From contig JAJKFJ010022537.1 of the NCBI GenBank assembly GCA_027382625.1, positions 96,530-160,529 of the forward strand: DNA of 64,000 nucleotides, read 5' to 3'. Both the position numbers and the translations under genes were made by a program. The DNA is from Tetmemena sp. SeJ-2015. Lineage: Eukaryota > Ciliophora > Spirotrichea > Sporadotrichida > Oxytrichidae. The notes under the pieces are model-generated. The model had not been told where the DNA came from. It worked only from the letters and a program-made list of their open reading frames with translations, and did not search any database. This document shows, piece by piece, positions 45,935 to 60,463 of this stretch (positions are counted from its first letter, which is position 1; every line of letters starts with the position of its first letter).

Positions 45935-46104
45935 GATTTTAGGAATGGCTGATTAATTTATATTAATCCTCAATATTTTCTTTAATTATATGGACCAATG
46001 CTACTACTTATTTAGTGTTGAATTTTAATGTCTATTAGAAATTCATGGATAGGTTTTCTTAATTAATTGGAAATTAAGATAAGTTATTTATTGCAATTAA
46101 AAAT

Positions 46105-47830
46105 TCATGCTGGAAACTGAGACAAGTGTAGATAGCTATTGGATTAATCTGGGTTATCAGTCTAGTTATGACTAAATGAGTTGTATCCCATATTTAACAT
46201 TATATGTAAAATATTGTCTCTTTGATACCTTAGTTCTATCCTTTCCAATTGCCCTAAGCTTGTATTGGGATCAAACGCATACTCTTTATTTTCGTCCAAT
46301 TTTAGCATCTGATCAAACTTTTCACCCTCTTAAGGAGGTAGAAAAAGAAAAAATATTTTATAAGGTCTCTACTCCACATTAGTGCTGTTGAATTACTATC
46401 TCCATACTCTATTTCCGCCTGTCTGCTCATTTATCATAAAGATAGTTTTTTAATAAAAGCATTTCATTATATAATTTATCAGCATCTCTGCCAAAAGCTT
46501 CCTCTTCTATTCAATTAGGGCTTCTCTCCTTTAAATTAGTTATAGGCAATTCCTGCAAGTCCTCACGCGATTATAATAAGCATACTCTGGTAACTTTATG
46601 AAATAGTTTGAACAACTCTGACAAACAGCCTATAGAGATATTACAAAAACACAATGCTTTTACAGTTCCACATTTCCTGCAGTGATGCTACCTGTTTAGA
46701 ATCTTTTGGAATTCTCTCTCACAGATGTAGCAAGAATTCACCTCTGGGTCTGCCCATTGGGGTCTCTAAGTTTTCTTGAAGCACTCAATCCAAGTTACAA
46801 TAAAAAAACCATTACTCTAATCAATATATTTGAGACACTTTATAGGTACTCATTCTTCTTTGGGCACTCAAATTTTAAGCTTTCTAGAGAAGGTTTAATC
46901 CAAAATCATTTGTTACTTACTTCTATTTGAACTTTGCAGTCAGATCTTGCAACATTAAGACAAACTGCTGAGTAGTGTCGTCATATTCAACCAAGCCAAA
47001 CTTCCTGTAAATCAAGGAACTGATGACTAACGGGCTAGATAAATCAACATCAGGTGTTAATCAATCTTACTATTCTATTGTAGTATTGTATATCAGGTTT
47101 CTCATTATAGAATCTCAATTTATCCCCTTAGAGCTCCACATATTGTAAGACGTGGGTCCATTTCTCCACTCTAACCTTTGGCAATTTAAGAATTTGAATT
47201 TTCTAAAGCACTTGCCCCCATATGTAGATAAATTGAAAATAAGATCATGGATATGTTGTGATGAATTTTCATAGTTGAGGTCTGGGGATAGATCAACCAA
47301 ATTATCAATTCTTTCATTATTGTTACTGATTGCGCTACTTCCCCCTCCTAATTGACTTATGAGTTGCATCTGATTAAAGCTCACTCGATCAGTTATCTTG
47401 CTTATATGAGTTTGAGTATTTCTCAGTGACTGGTTAAAAGCAGCAGCTTGTTGATGAGTTGATTTTCTCTGATACTAATTTATTTGATTGAGCAGTGGAT
47501 TAGCTTCCACTGAATTAGTCTGCAAAGTAGAATTTGCAAAAGCAGCTGCTCTTAACGCATCTTCTTCATGAAGAGCATTTTCTGAGTTCTGGCTTGTGAA
47601 TTTGTTTTGGTATTAAGGTCTCTGCGTTTCTTGGTCCTCATAGGTTATTTCTCTTTAGAAAACCTTCAGCTTAAAAAAATAATGTGTAGTGTCTTATTTT
47701 AAAGTTTTTATTTAAGCCACTATACAGATTAACATGAGGATAAAATATACTCACCCCTTCGAAGTGGATGTTATCTGTGAGTTCAGAATGTGAGGATGGC
47801 CCCCAAAATCTATCGAAAACTTGGCCCATT
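46105..47830 (-). CDS. FYVE-type zinc finger protein
   Basis: ATG 47830 starts MGQVFDRFWGPSSHSELTDN. A Gln/Asn/Ser-rich region with coiled-coil-like parts spans 47.65-47.30 kb, then NLSTYGGKCFRKFKFLNCQR. The FYVE finger is near 46.64-46.55 kb: HHCRKCGT, a GT-AG intron (GTAAAAGC ... CTATAG, about 35 nt), then AVCQSCSNYFIKLPEYAYYN and RVRTCRNC. The RHHCR-like basic patch (QHHCRKCG) is the phosphatidylinositol-3-phosphate contact of the family. A 120-residue C-terminal part ends at TGA 46105-46107. Expected role: endosomal or vacuolar membrane recruitment. Confidence 0.75.
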
Positions 47831-47905
47831 ACAAAAGTAAATTCTATCTTATTAAATTAGACAATTAATTATTTCCAATACTGATATAATTATAAACTTA
47901 TTGCA

Positions 47906-49353
<1,448 letters not shown>

Positions 49354-49884
49354 GAAATACATCTTCAAGGAAACCCATACCAAGACCTTCGCTACTCACA
49401 AGTAAACTACACACAGTTATTCTATCTTAGCTATTTATGATCGCTAACTTATGTTTGTTTACCACGGTTTCCCATCTCTGTCCTAGGAGGCCAAGGGTGG
49501 AGTAGCCGGTGGCTTCACTGTACTCTGCGGGTTGATGCTGTTCGCAGTTTTCACAGTCTTGCGTGAAGAGGTTTTGAAGCACAAAGATTTCAAGCATAAG
49601 ATCCTCGAGGCCCAAGAAAAGATGAGAAGCCTCGGCATGGATGTGCAGAAGATTGATTCATAAAAAAGTAGTGAAGTAAGTTTACATAGATATCTATATA
49701 TGCATGTATTTTGTTCTATGATGAGGAGTATGAGATTTTCAAGAAGAACAAGGGCAAGGTTGAGGACGATGATAAGATCATTCAAAAGGCTGCTCAGAAG
49801 AAGAAGGGAGCTGACTAGAAATAGGCCCACGCACACACTCCAGTGCACCAAGAAGATGATGGTGAGCACGGCGAGAGAATATGA

Positions 49885-50684
49885 GCGACCACTTAGCTAG
49901 TAGGGTGACAGCTAATTTTTCATAGTAAAGATCATCAGATATGACAAGTATAAGTGTAGGGGATTGATTCTAGGAATCGAAGACATAAGAAATCAAACAA
50001 GATCACACAGCTTTGAAAATACTAGCACCTAGTGGACTATTAGTGGATGATAATGATATAAGGATTAGTTAAATTTTATATGGAATCAATCTTAACTCCT
50101 CTCTAATAAACTTAAAAGCGAATCACTCTTCCTCTTAATATAGATTTAAGATAAATATATCTTCTTATATTAGATTTAGACTCAGAAAACCATTTCTGAT
50201 ATTTCTCCTATCTTGGTTTGCTTTATATTCTGCTTTAAAATGAAATGAATTAATTTCATTTAAAGCTCACTCAAAACTTAGGTACACCAGGACAAGGATA
50301 AGATATATCCCTCTAGCAAAAATATCTTGCGTCATTTGAAGATCATAAAATAGATGAGATTTTTCTTGCATATAAGAGCAAGCAAAACCCTCTCCGACTA
50401 CAACATCTAGAAGGAGTATACACTTAACCTAGGGAGACAACTATTTTGAACGCAGTCTCTAAAACTGAAATCAGAATGAGGAGATTTTCATGATGATCTT
50501 GACATTGAATTGCTAGGAGCTGACTCCCTTATTAATTATAAAACATAAAGCTTTAAACTATCTTTAATTTAATATGGAGCACTTTGCTTAAGAATACAAT
50601 CTTGATTTGGTTCTGCTTACCTCCGATCAACTAATCATATTCATCCCATAATTTATTCTAAGTACAATCTAATTCTTCTTATCA
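49885..50684. other. Non-coding spacer
   Basis: 0.8 kb between convergent gene ends. AT-rich, no long TGA-free frame with protein-like composition. Contains no telomere-like repeat. Confidence 0.45.
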
Positions 50685-53600
50685 TCATCTATTTGATCTT
50701 ATGACTCCAGAGCCCTTCCTGCTGGGAGGCTGATTTGCTGCCTATTTTGGGTTTGCCTGGTATAATCTGCTTTGAAAGTGAATTTGCTGCTACTATCCCT
50801 TGGCTTCGTCCCTCAAGTATGGCTGAATAGACCCTCTCTTACCCTCAATATTAGAGGAGGATTAATCTGTTTAGATGTTCAAAGCAGGAGTTTGCATCAA
50901 TTAGGTTTGATTACTCTATCTGGAGTTAGATTCTCTGTAACTCTGTATACTTTTAAGGGAGTTTTAATAATTCAAACCTCCTCTTGAAGAATTCAAGCTG
51001 CTCTAGGCTTAACTACCTAAGTAAATAAAGGGATTAGATAAAAAACCAGAAGGAGGGAGCTAGGTGCTCTTCTTTCCAAAAGTCTGGACAAGTGAAGGCT
51101 ACTGACTTTACAGGGACTAGTTAGCACCAATAGTGAAATTGTTTTAGCCTAGGGTCATAGTTCCATTAGAGCTGGCCAAAGTATTGTACTTTTCAATTTA
51201 GCCCTGCAGCATCTAGTTCATTGAGTCATAGGAGGGGTTCAATCCTAGGATAGGCTGTAAGTGAGGGTAGTTACTGGCTTCGGGAGGATGCTGATTTATG
51301 CCCACAGTCCAAACATTATTGTTTAAGCTATATCTGCTATTATTCATTTAAAGTAAGTATGGAATTTTAATTATTGCTGCTCATTTGGTCAATGCTTCTA
51401 GAGGAACCTCCCTCAGTTGAGCTGTGACTGTTCTCATTTCTAGATGTTTAATTTCTATCAGTGAGATTGAGCAAGCTTTGAAGTTGATAGTTAGTCTCAT
51501 TAGATCCATTCATACATATTTAAAAATGACAAAAAGTACTTAATCCCATATTAAAGTTAAGAGTGGGCATATCTATAGGACTTGAATCTGAGTTATTCTA
51601 CAGCATTTGGCCTTCAAAGAGCCCAATTGGCAGATTCTAGTCAAACTGCTCTATGTCATTATTTATGAGCAGGTTTGTATTGTTAATAAGCTGTATTGAA
51701 CTTTAGTTCATCATCTCATTGAACTTTTACTTGGCACTTTCTGTGGAGCTGTTCAGCTAAAACATAGAGTTCGGATGCTGGAAGGAGGGGATAAAGTTCA
51801 TGTTCTGGTAAGAGGATTAAGATCCATGCTCAAGGCCCAACTAAAATTACTGAGCGACGGAGCCTCCATTCAACTAAGGATGAGTACTGTGGATATCGGG
51901 AACTTAATTAGTCCCCATGATCTTTGGAGAAGATACCTGCTGTTATCTTATTATGTGGGGCAGACCTTCAAAGTGCTTAGCATTTTTAAGAATGATTTTC
52001 TAGTTCTGAATTGAGTCGTTGGTTTGATTCTTGCTGTGTGGCTTTGTCATTGATTTCTTGTGCTTATGCTTGGGCAGTTTGAGGCTAAATACAAATGTGT
52101 AAATTATATAGAGATACTTCCTGATGACTGATTTTAGTTGATGGACTTATTTGCTCTATCTTAGCTGCTTTGTGTTTTATTCATGGAGCTGGTCTATCTT
52201 TTTCTCTGAGTAAGCACCTAAGACAAAATACTGATTACAAAATATTTTGTGAACTAAGGCTTTAGGCTTGCGTTCTAATCCTAGCTGAAAGTGCCTTGAG
52301 TTTGAAGTGTGTCTACTGCTGTCTCTGTATTCAAGACATATTGTTGTTGCTTTTGTTGCTTCCCAGAAATATAATTCTACTGGAATAGTTCGAATAAGTG
52401 TTGAATCATATTGTTCTCAGTGTTCTAGGTCAAGTCAGTGGCGAGTACTTAAGCTTAATTTTTATTGAAGGAGCCTGTAATGAATCTAGAGTCCCTGCTT
52501 AATTTCCTCATGTCAGATGATCCAAGCAACTAGTGAAACTGTCTCAGGTCCTGGGACTAAAACTAAGTCTCGTTCAAGTTATCTGAGAGTTAACTTCTGT
52601 TGTCGTAAGTAGAGACTGAGTTCTTTTTTCCTCGCATGTCAATAAGTCATAAATTATAAAAGTGAAAACTCAATAGTACCTGATGTACTTATTCTCTCGA
52701 TTTCATGTTAGCTTAAAAAATAAATTAAAACTATTTCTATAAGATTTCATAATGAGCTTTTGAGGTTTTAGCTTTGCTGCTTATTCTCAAGTGAATTTTT
52801 CTGCTTAACTAAATCCTCTATCATACCACTTTGAACATTAAGAAGCCATTCCAGTCTTTTAATCTAGGAGCTCTATTCATCCAAAGTGTGATGCTGCTAG
52901 GATTAGATGCTTTTTTTGTTTTGCTGCTCATCAAATGTGCCACGAGGAGTGTCTGAGCACACTCTTTTAATCAAATCTGAGTTAACCAAAACCATTTCAT
53001 TGTTCCTCTTCTGTAGTTCAATGATCGTAGTCTGCATTTAATTAAAAATTCAACTCTACTTTAATGATTTCCTTGAAGAACTAGCTATACTTAGATTCCT
53101 TCTCAGTTATAATACAATTACACATTCAATCAGTATTTAAAAGAAAATTATCTGCTCTCTGATGTTCCTGAGTATGCCCTCATAGTGTTCTTTCTTGTTG
53201 ATGCACTCAATTTGGAGTTAATCTCTCTCATTTTCACTCTCTACTAGTTGTTGCTTCAGTACTTAGTTGGAGCTTTTTAAAAACTCGAATTCCTGCTAGC
53301 TGAAGATCCCAGTTTGAGAAAGCAGCTGGCTCTTATTCCCAAGTTGAAGTGTGTTGTTAGTATTCATGAGCGGGTTATTGTTGTCGAAGGTGCCCATAAT
53401 CTAGCCTGAAACGTTCGATTAGTTGAAGGTCTGATTCTAATTGCGAGAAAGGTGATGCTGCTAAGTTACCTCTCCCATCCCGAAGTTCACCCCTTCAATT
53501 TTCGGGGAGGGCGATATCATAGTTGTACTCTACAAATAAGCCTCTAGGTCGTTGAAGTTCTAACTCTGGCGCCTCATATCAAATTAGGACTACTTTTCTT

Positions 53601-56600
53601 TAAAAAAAGACTTAGAAAAATAGAAACATTTCTCTCCTTTGCATCTCTTCAATTACTTTGAGCATGGCTCTCATATCCTCTATAACTTCTGAGATAATTG
53701 ACTCTTGAGGAATTCTGCTTGGGGAATTAACAGTACTCTCCTTGACACTTCTGATTCCTGGTCTGCTGTTGAGTCGCGAAGAGATTTTCTGTTTGTCTTT
53801 TTACTTATCCTACTAAGTGAAAAGCTCTTGGAAGTTATCTTTAATTTTAGAAATTTAGCTCTTAAAACCATCTAACTCTTCTCTTTCTTGCTTTGTGAAG
53901 AGCTACTCATTCCTTCGCAATAAACCATAAATTAAAGGAAGAAGATTTTTTATAAAAATACAATGGTTTCTTTATGATACTTTCCTCAAATCGGAATGTG
54001 TATTAAAATAAAAACACACTAAGTAAGCTTTAACTAAAAAACTTTTTAGAATTAAGAGACAAGTTCTCCAAAGAAAAATTATAATTTTAATGCATATATT
54101 AAACCTGAAAGTTAAAATTAAGGGGAGCTTGAGCTTTTCAGATTATTATTTTTTAATGAATTTTTAATTTAAAATTTTAAAAGTTTAAATTAAAGCATCT
54201 TAACATGAGTTTATCAACCTCTGAGCTAGTTTCTTTTTCTCCATTTCAGAATTTTTCAAGCTCTTTTGAGTGATACTTAACTTTAATAGGAGTTCCTCTT
54301 CCTTAAGTTTTGAGATTCTTTCTGCAAGCTAGCTTAGACTCTCTTCTTTCTCTTGACAGCTATGCGCTGATTGATTATACTCTTTTATCAACTGTATCTG
54401 ATCTTAACTATTCATCAATTACAAATATCAACACTACTTTTCATTCTAATCTTTTCATTTTTGGGAATAACAACTGTCTCAAGTTATTGAATCTTGACAG
54501 CGATTTGACCCTCAATCTTAGTAAACTTTTTCAAAAACCGCTACAGTTCATACTCACTCTATCTCAACAATTACTTCTAGGCCTAACTTGCGTCTTGCAG
54601 ATTTGCATAGTAGTCGTACATAGATTGGTCCAAGAGTTCCTAGTTGGAATATTAAGACTGCAACTTTATCTTGCTTTCTAACTCAGAACAAATAAAATAT
54701 TAATAGTTAGTAAATAGAAAGTTTAGCTTGAAGTTTGGACTGCTTAATTTTCAAGTCATTTATGAGAGAGCCAAGTTGAGAAATCATGTCCTTTGAAATG
54801 AGAGATTGAAAATGTGCTGAAGTCTATTCGTTCATAAGTGGTACACTTGATTGAGTGTTTTGCTTTTGGAAGTTCTATTCCAGAGTTAAGAATTGAATCT
54901 GTGAGGTAAGAACTTGGAGCTTGCCTTTTTTCTTAAGCACCTCTATTCTCCAGGCAAGCAATTTTCTGATGAAGGTAATCCTCTCTTCTATTACTTGGTG
55001 AAGAAAAATAAAAGATTGCCTTCAACGATTACCTTATTGGAAATTAGGTTCTTCATTTGATCGCAACTCAAGCTCACCTTCTAACTGATTTCCATAACCT
55101 TCACCATCATGTCTTTAACTTGATAGTCGAATTACTTGGATGCTTCATGCTTATACATACAAGAATAAAAGATGAATGATATACTAGATCTTGGATTTAA
55201 TCATCTCTATCTTTTAAAGTGCATTCTATCTGTCATTCGCAATTTTAGATTTCAAATCTTGCAAGGAATCCAAAGTGACATTTTCCTTTGCTATAAGCTT
55301 TTAAGCAGAGCTCATTTAGAAAGCCTATTGCTTTAGAATTGATGTAGACTTTTTACTCTGATAAGGACTCAATATAATAATGAGAGATTGAAATTCAATA
55401 TCGAATTCTTTTCCAAGGTAGCAACTGACTAAGACTTTTCAAGCTTCTTTGTCTCGTCGAAAACCCCTGTAGATTTTTCTGTACATTCAATAAAGAATCT
55501 CTCTTGTTTTCTTTTTCTTCAAAAATTTGACTACTGCATAATCTTCTTGTATATTGAGGTCATTTTTCTTAGCTTAAGAATCAGGAAGCATCGCTTGAAT
55601 TACTCCTAATGCAGATTAGACTTTTTTATTGCTCAGGGAACTTGAAGAGAAGTTTATCGCTCTGATTTTTAGGTGAGAGGGTAGAGCCTTGAAGAGCCCT
55701 CTCTGTAATTGAATAGGGATGAGGCTCTACTTCACTATTGTACATATTGCTCGAATACTTGCCTAGGAGAACAGAGCGCAGATTAGTTGTAGAGTGAGTT
55801 AATCTTTAAAATTTAAGAGCTCCTCTTCAAGGCATGTGACATATTCCATAGCATTAATCAACTCCAAATCCTGCTTTTGAATCTTCTTAGTTTGATTGAA
55901 AACCTATTTTCAAGGTTGAAATTTAGAGAAAGGAGCTTCTTTTGCTTCACTTGGGTCTTTGCAATCGCTCTTTGGTCTTTTGATTTCCTATGGCTTCTTA
56001 TGAGATTAGAGAGTTCTTGAGTCCTAAGTATTAAAAACGATTCTTTCACCATCTAGCATCTCAAGCCAACTCAGACTTTCTGATACTAATCTTCTATACT
56101 AGTCATTCTCAGTCATTGGATTTCCCTTCAAGTTGACTGTCTTAAGATTCTTATTTTAGATTAGGGACTTAATATCAGATGTACATTCAATCCTGTTGAA
56201 ACTTAGATCCAGCTAAGTGAGCTGTGCCAGTCTGCTACATACTTGAAATGGGATTGAAGTTATTGTATTATGCGAGAGATTGAGGTGCTCTAAATTCTTC
56301 AAGCTCTCTAGTCTTTCAATCACAGCTATCTGATTGTGAGATAAGTCTAGCACTTTCAACTAAGTCAAAAAGCTTAAGTTCTCTATTTTCTGAATTTAGT
56401 GGCCCGTAATCTTTAAGGATATCAAATTAGGCATGTTTACCAGAGGCTGTTCAATTCTATAGAAAGTAAAGGGACTTGTTTTCCCATCCAAGTCAAGTTC
56501 TTTGAGGGAGTGAAGAGAGGAAACTTACAGAATCTGTTTTATAATCCCTTCAGTGAGGCCTTTAAGATTCTCTTTGGATTTATTCCTATGAGATTTTTAT

Positions 56601-56758
56601 TTTGTAGTGGTGGGTGCAGCTGCTTCAGATTCTATCTACTCAATTTCTTAGTTTAGAATTTTCACCTAATTTTTCAATGATTTCGATACGTTGGTGGCTG
56701 GTTATTATTGTTATGGCTGGTGCTTGTGGAAACTCTTTTGAGATTGAAATGATGCCAT
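50685..56758 (-). CDS. Large leucine-rich-repeat and coiled-coil protein
   Basis: ATG 56758 starts MASFQSQKSFHKHQPQQQQP. At about 56.5-56.1 kb there are five SDS22-like LRRs (MPNLISLKITGHQIQKIENL, QLKVLDLSHNQIAVIERLES, LEHLNLSHNTITSIPF, LTQLDLSFNRIE, KNLKTVNLKGNPMTEN) with an LRRcap (RLVSESLSWLEMLDG). From 56.0 to 52.8 kb the reading is almost all charged coiled coil in many frame pieces. From 52.65 kb the tail is Gln/Asn/Ser-rich (SVSTYDNRSQLSDNLNETQF; PILGLNPSYDSMNQMLQGQI) to TGA 50685-50687. LRR plus long coiled coil is typical of centriolar or basal-body proteins (centriolin, LRRCC1); that role is inference. It may be two genes, as continuity between 54.7 and 52.7 kb is not proven. Confidence 0.6.
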
Positions 56759-56869
56759 GGTGTTAGAGAGATTTTTAAGCTTATTGACTGAATTAGTAGT
56801 GGCTTTGAAGAAGAATAAATGGATCTATCTTATAAAGAGCAAAGAATAAGTAAAGTCTGATTAAAATTG

Positions 56870-58132
56870 GCTATTCCTCGCAGTGTGAGCTCCTCGCTAA
56901 AACCCAGGGGCGATGAACATATTTCTATTACCGTCTTAGTTGCTCTCATGAATCTTCCCTCTGAGGTATTACTGATACTCTTTTGTAACCTGGGGCTTTA
57001 CAGCTAACTGCTGAGTACTCTTGAAGTAAGATTTCTAATGCAAGTCAGGCCTCAAATCTTAGGGCTTGACATCGCCCTCTAAAAGTAAAGCTTCCATCTT
57101 CCCCATAGTGTGTCTTAGTGGAGATTTCTTGTGCTTTTCAATCTAAATTTCTTCTTAAGTAGGGCCTCCTTCATTTCCTGGGTCTTTGAATTTACCATTA
57201 AACAAGATGATAGCAGACAATAAGTGTCTGTTGCAAATTCTTTTAGGTTTATCTACATGCTTTATTCTCTAGGTGAATAGGTAATTCCCATTATTGGTGC
57301 TGGAAGTGAAGTTGAAAGGGTCACCAAATTTGCTTATTCTAGAGCTATTTGGAGTTGAGCTTTTCCCTCCCTCAGAACTCAAAGTATCCATCTTCCTGAG
57401 TAAGCTTTATCTGAAATCTGAAAAGCCCTTAGCAGCTCTCGGCGACTTAGTATTCCCATGCCTGTGTCTTCCTTTCCTTCCATGAGAATCCAAGGCACTT
57501 TCTTGTCTCACTAGCAGTTAGTTATCATCAAGCTAGAGTTTGAACTAATTCTTAATCAGACTTTCCTTTATCCTATCGAGACTAGTCTTGGGCTTGAATT
57601 TAAACTCCTGTACAATCTCTTTATCCTTCTACCTCTCTCTCAACCCTATCAAAATTTTGGTTTTATCTACGAATTTCTCAGCTATTCTGTCCCCGTACAA
57701 CAATTAATTTTCTGCAACAGTTTCCTATAGGTCCAGAGGTAAATTTGAAAGTTAATTTTCTGAGAAAGCTTACCTTAATTCTTTCTCTTTCAGTTTTAAA
57801 GTGCTGGGAGGAAACTCTGAAAGGCCCCAAAATGTTCTTATCTTCTCTGGGACTATCACGAGAGGGCTATGGAAGCAGAGCTGGCCTGAATTCCTTCACA
57901 ACGAGAGGCCTGTCAAGCATCTATAATCGATTACTTTTATAATAGACTTGTCAAATTACATCTACTATGAATTTCTAGACCTTATGATTGTAGCGGGATG
58001 CGAGTTCATCCCTTTTCACCTTCTACTATTCTAAATGTAAATGCAAATTCTTAAATTCATAATGATATGAGTTGGTAATAGCTTTCTATCTTTTGCACTT
58101 TCTTTCTTGCCTATTTCCCTTAATCTGGTCAT
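56870..58132 (-). CDS. Uncharacterised basic, partly helical protein
   Basis: ATG 58132 starts MTRLREIGKKESAKDRK. After an AT-rich insert come VKRDELASRYNHKVQKFIVD, another insert (about 57915-57960), LDRPLVVKEFRPALLP, DRIAEKFVDKTKILIGLRER, a charged stretch, GKMEALLLEGDVKPQDLRP and GKIHESNQDGNRNMFIAPGF near 56.9 kb. No TGA separates this frame from the ATG of the LRR gene, so it could be the N-terminal part of one very long protein. The junction sequence is AT-rich and atypical, which favours two genes or an intron. No family recognised. Confidence 0.5.
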
Positions 58133-58231
58133 TTCTTCCTTCTTCGAACTTACAATAATTTAAGAACCATACACTTTTTATTGTAAAGGGGTTTAAAATT
58201 TTAGTTAATTGAATTATTTAGATAAAATTGA

Positions 58232-59212
58232 ACACATTAATTTTATGCTTAGTCTTTCTTTTGGATTGTATTTAATCAGACGTGTTCTAATCGGGTAGAT
58301 AAGACACAGGCTTCAGCTATCCAGCACATCCACTCAAAAGAACAACCCAAAAGGAAAGGAGAACTCAACTCCATCAGATACTCTCCACCAAGGCAACCAA
58401 TCCATTCAACTCAGAGTACTTAAACAAGATCCAATTTCAACAAGGACAGAAATAAACTCCAGAATCTCAAACATAAACAAATGGGGGAAAGGGGGTAATA
58501 GCAAGGGAGAAGAGGCAGTTTCAATAACCATGAAGGCCTTTTTACCCCCATGGGATCACAATAGGCAGAAATATTAGCACATAATTCTTTTAAATATTAA
58601 AAATTAAAAAATATAATCTAATTAATTTCTCGATAAATTAACTCAGAAACTATTTTAAGATTTTGTTTTGGCAATAGTGACATGGAGTTGGGAAGTCAAA
58701 ATTTGTTCAAGAAACTTGCACCCCATGATGCACTAAGAAGACAATTAAAATCCAAAAAGATCCTTACCTTTTCATAACACAACAGCAGAGACAGGGTCTT
58801 TTAAAAAATTCTATTTTTTTAAAAAAAAGTTATCTCTTGCTTCCCTTCTATAAATCCCAACCAAGGCATCCATGGAGTGACCACAAAGGAAGAAAAAGAG
58901 TTTGCAGTTAAGAATTAAGGCTAAATGAAATATGCAAAGGAGGTACTCATGCTTTGCAACGTGAGTAGGCTTAAAGACCCAAGAGCGTTGGCCAAAACTC
59001 ATTCCTCAGGGAACTTCTTCCCATCGACTATGAGTTTTAGACCATCAACTGATTTCTTAAGAAAAGGAGTGAATAAGTTTAACACTTAGAATTTAAATAT
59101 CTTTTGTTTTAAAGGAGACGGGAAACTGTCGAGTAACATCGATTATAATAACTTAGAAGTTTATGAGAAGATAAGAGAGGACTATTAATCTTAGAATGGC
59201 TATAGATTTTGA
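58232..59212 (+). CDS. Uncharacterised TGA-free frame of 326 codons
   Basis: The frame opens after TGA 58229-58231 and ends at TGA 59210-59212. It reads SAIQHIHSKEQPKRKGELNS and RYSPPRQPIHSTQSTQTRSN (about 58310-58430), MGERGQQQGRRGSFNNHEGL (about 58481), MELGSQNLFKKLAPHDALRR (58682), and VLMLCNVSRLKDPRALAKTH with SFRPSTDFLRKGVN (about 58950-59070). Two very AT-rich stretches (58575-58665, 58795-58830) could be IESs or introns that happen to lack TGA. The first in-frame ATG is at about 58481, so the real start may be upstream across a break. It is divergent from the gene at 58132. No family recognised. Confidence 0.45.
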
Positions 59213-59469
59213 TTTTAATTTTATCTTGGGAAATTTTTTAAACCCTTGTATCTTTCCCATTTTTATGAAGTAGACGTGAAGTGGAGGGATGACTGAAATA
59301 TGTTATTTAATTAGAATCTTATGATGAAGAACTTTAATTTAAGTGAGTGAATAATTCGTTTTTAATAAACCAAAAATTATTATAGGAGAATTTGTTATAC
59401 ACAATCTTCAAACTAGTTGAGAAAGTCACATGTATTTATAAAATTGATGTGGATGGGACTTGCCCCATT

Positions 59470-59814
59470 TCATTGCCCAATTTAAAATGCACTATTGCTC
59501 ACACTGTTGCTCTGAGCATGATGATATGTCTTCATCATCTGACTGTTAGAGTTTGGAAACCTGCCCTCCATTGCAGAATAGAAATTAATCTATGTCTGAG
59601 ATGGAGCGAGACCGCCACAGTTGAAGTTACTTATAGACTGCTAGTTTTTATTTTACAGAGAGGTGGAGATGTTTTGGGAGCTTGACTATGCTCGAGTGAG
59701 GCTGTTGCAATTTGAGCTAGAAGGCCTTCTTTGCAGTGCAGCTCTCCCACCACTAGATTATTCCATGTCCTTCAGTGCAAGCTTCTCAGCAAGATATAGG
59801 TAGAATACGATTAC
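59470..59814 (-). CDS. Small split gene, C-terminal part
   Basis: Minus-strand frame runs from the 21-bp repeat through LAEKLALKDMEQSSGGRAAL, QRRPSSSNCNSLTRAQSSSQ, NFNCGGLAPSQTQINFYSAM and YHHAQSNSVSNSAFQIGQ to TGA 59470-59472 with no break, reading TAA/TAG as Gln. It has no start codon. The continuation upstream is best found on the plus strand at 59922-60463, sharing the 21-bp repeat in inverse orientation. Ser-rich tail, no domain recognised. Confidence 0.55.
59794..59814 (-). repeat. 21-bp inverted repeat, left copy
   Basis: Exact reverse complement of 60443-60463 (core CGTATTCTACC on the minus strand). It marks one edge of a 628-bp segment (59815-60442) that appears inverted relative to coding sequence on both sides. 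Confidence 0.8.
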
Positions 59815-59921
59815 ATGATCAGTGATTGGTATTTTTTGAAATACTTTACATTTTCATTCTGAGTTAACAGCTGTTTAATAGATTAATTTAGAATATAATT
59901 TCATTTATTAAATAAATAAAC

Positions 59922-60463
59922 ATGAACGAGAAAGCAATAGAAAGGAACCAGGAAAATAAGAGCACTTAAAATTCTATGGATAGTCTGATTGCAAACCGAA
60001 GTAAGTAAACCTAAATTATTTGACAATAATTATGATGATTACTCTTGAGTTTAGCTCACATTTATGTATATTGATCTTGCTTACATTAACTAATAGAGAG
60101 ACTTAAAAAGAGAAGATTATGAACACAAGAGACCTCTTTATGCTTTTCACTTACAGAATCAGTCAATGAACCTTTTTCAGAGCACTCTCTTTAGATAAAA
60201 TAAGCTCTTCAGCCTAAAGATTAAGGTAAGTCTTAAAGAGATGCATTCAATTAACTAAAATATTAGGTTTAGAGTTTGAGGAAAGAGAGAGAGTAACCAA
60301 AAATATAGCTAGATGACAAAGAAAATTAGAGGCAAAAATCATCTTTGAAGACTGAGATCAACTGAAATGTGTATATAAATTAAGAGTCGGAACTAATAAT
60401 TCACTAAGTTAATGTAAATATGAATTTGTATTTCTAAATCACGTAATCGTATTCTACCTATAT
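59922..60463 (+). CDS. Small split gene, N-terminal part (inverted segment)
   Basis: ATG 59922 starts MNEKAIERNQENKSTQNSMD; a gap at about 60001-60095 (GTAAGT...TAG-like) leads to DLKREDYEHKRPLYAFHLQN and NLFQSTLFRQNKLFSLKIK. Another gap (about 60226-60270) precedes KENQRQKSSLKTEIN and, at about 60380-60463, YKLRVGTNNSLSQCKYEFVF followed by [10 protein letters not shown] within the repeat. The sequence continues in phase with LAEKLALKDMEQ on the minus strand at 59793. Beyond 60463 on the plus strand the frame closes at once. No domain recognised. Confidence 0.5.
60443..60463 (+). repeat. 21-bp inverted repeat, right copy
   Basis: Partner of 59794-59814. It sits at the 3' end of the plus-strand coding part of the small split gene and simultaneously at the 3' edge of the minus-strand kinase reading frame. 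Confidence 0.8.

Noticed and set aside
59392..59685. Plus-strand ORF at 59.4-59.7 kb as a gene
   Set aside because: It is antisense to the uninterrupted minus-strand frame ending at TGA 59470, which has better codon texture and links across the 21-bp repeat.
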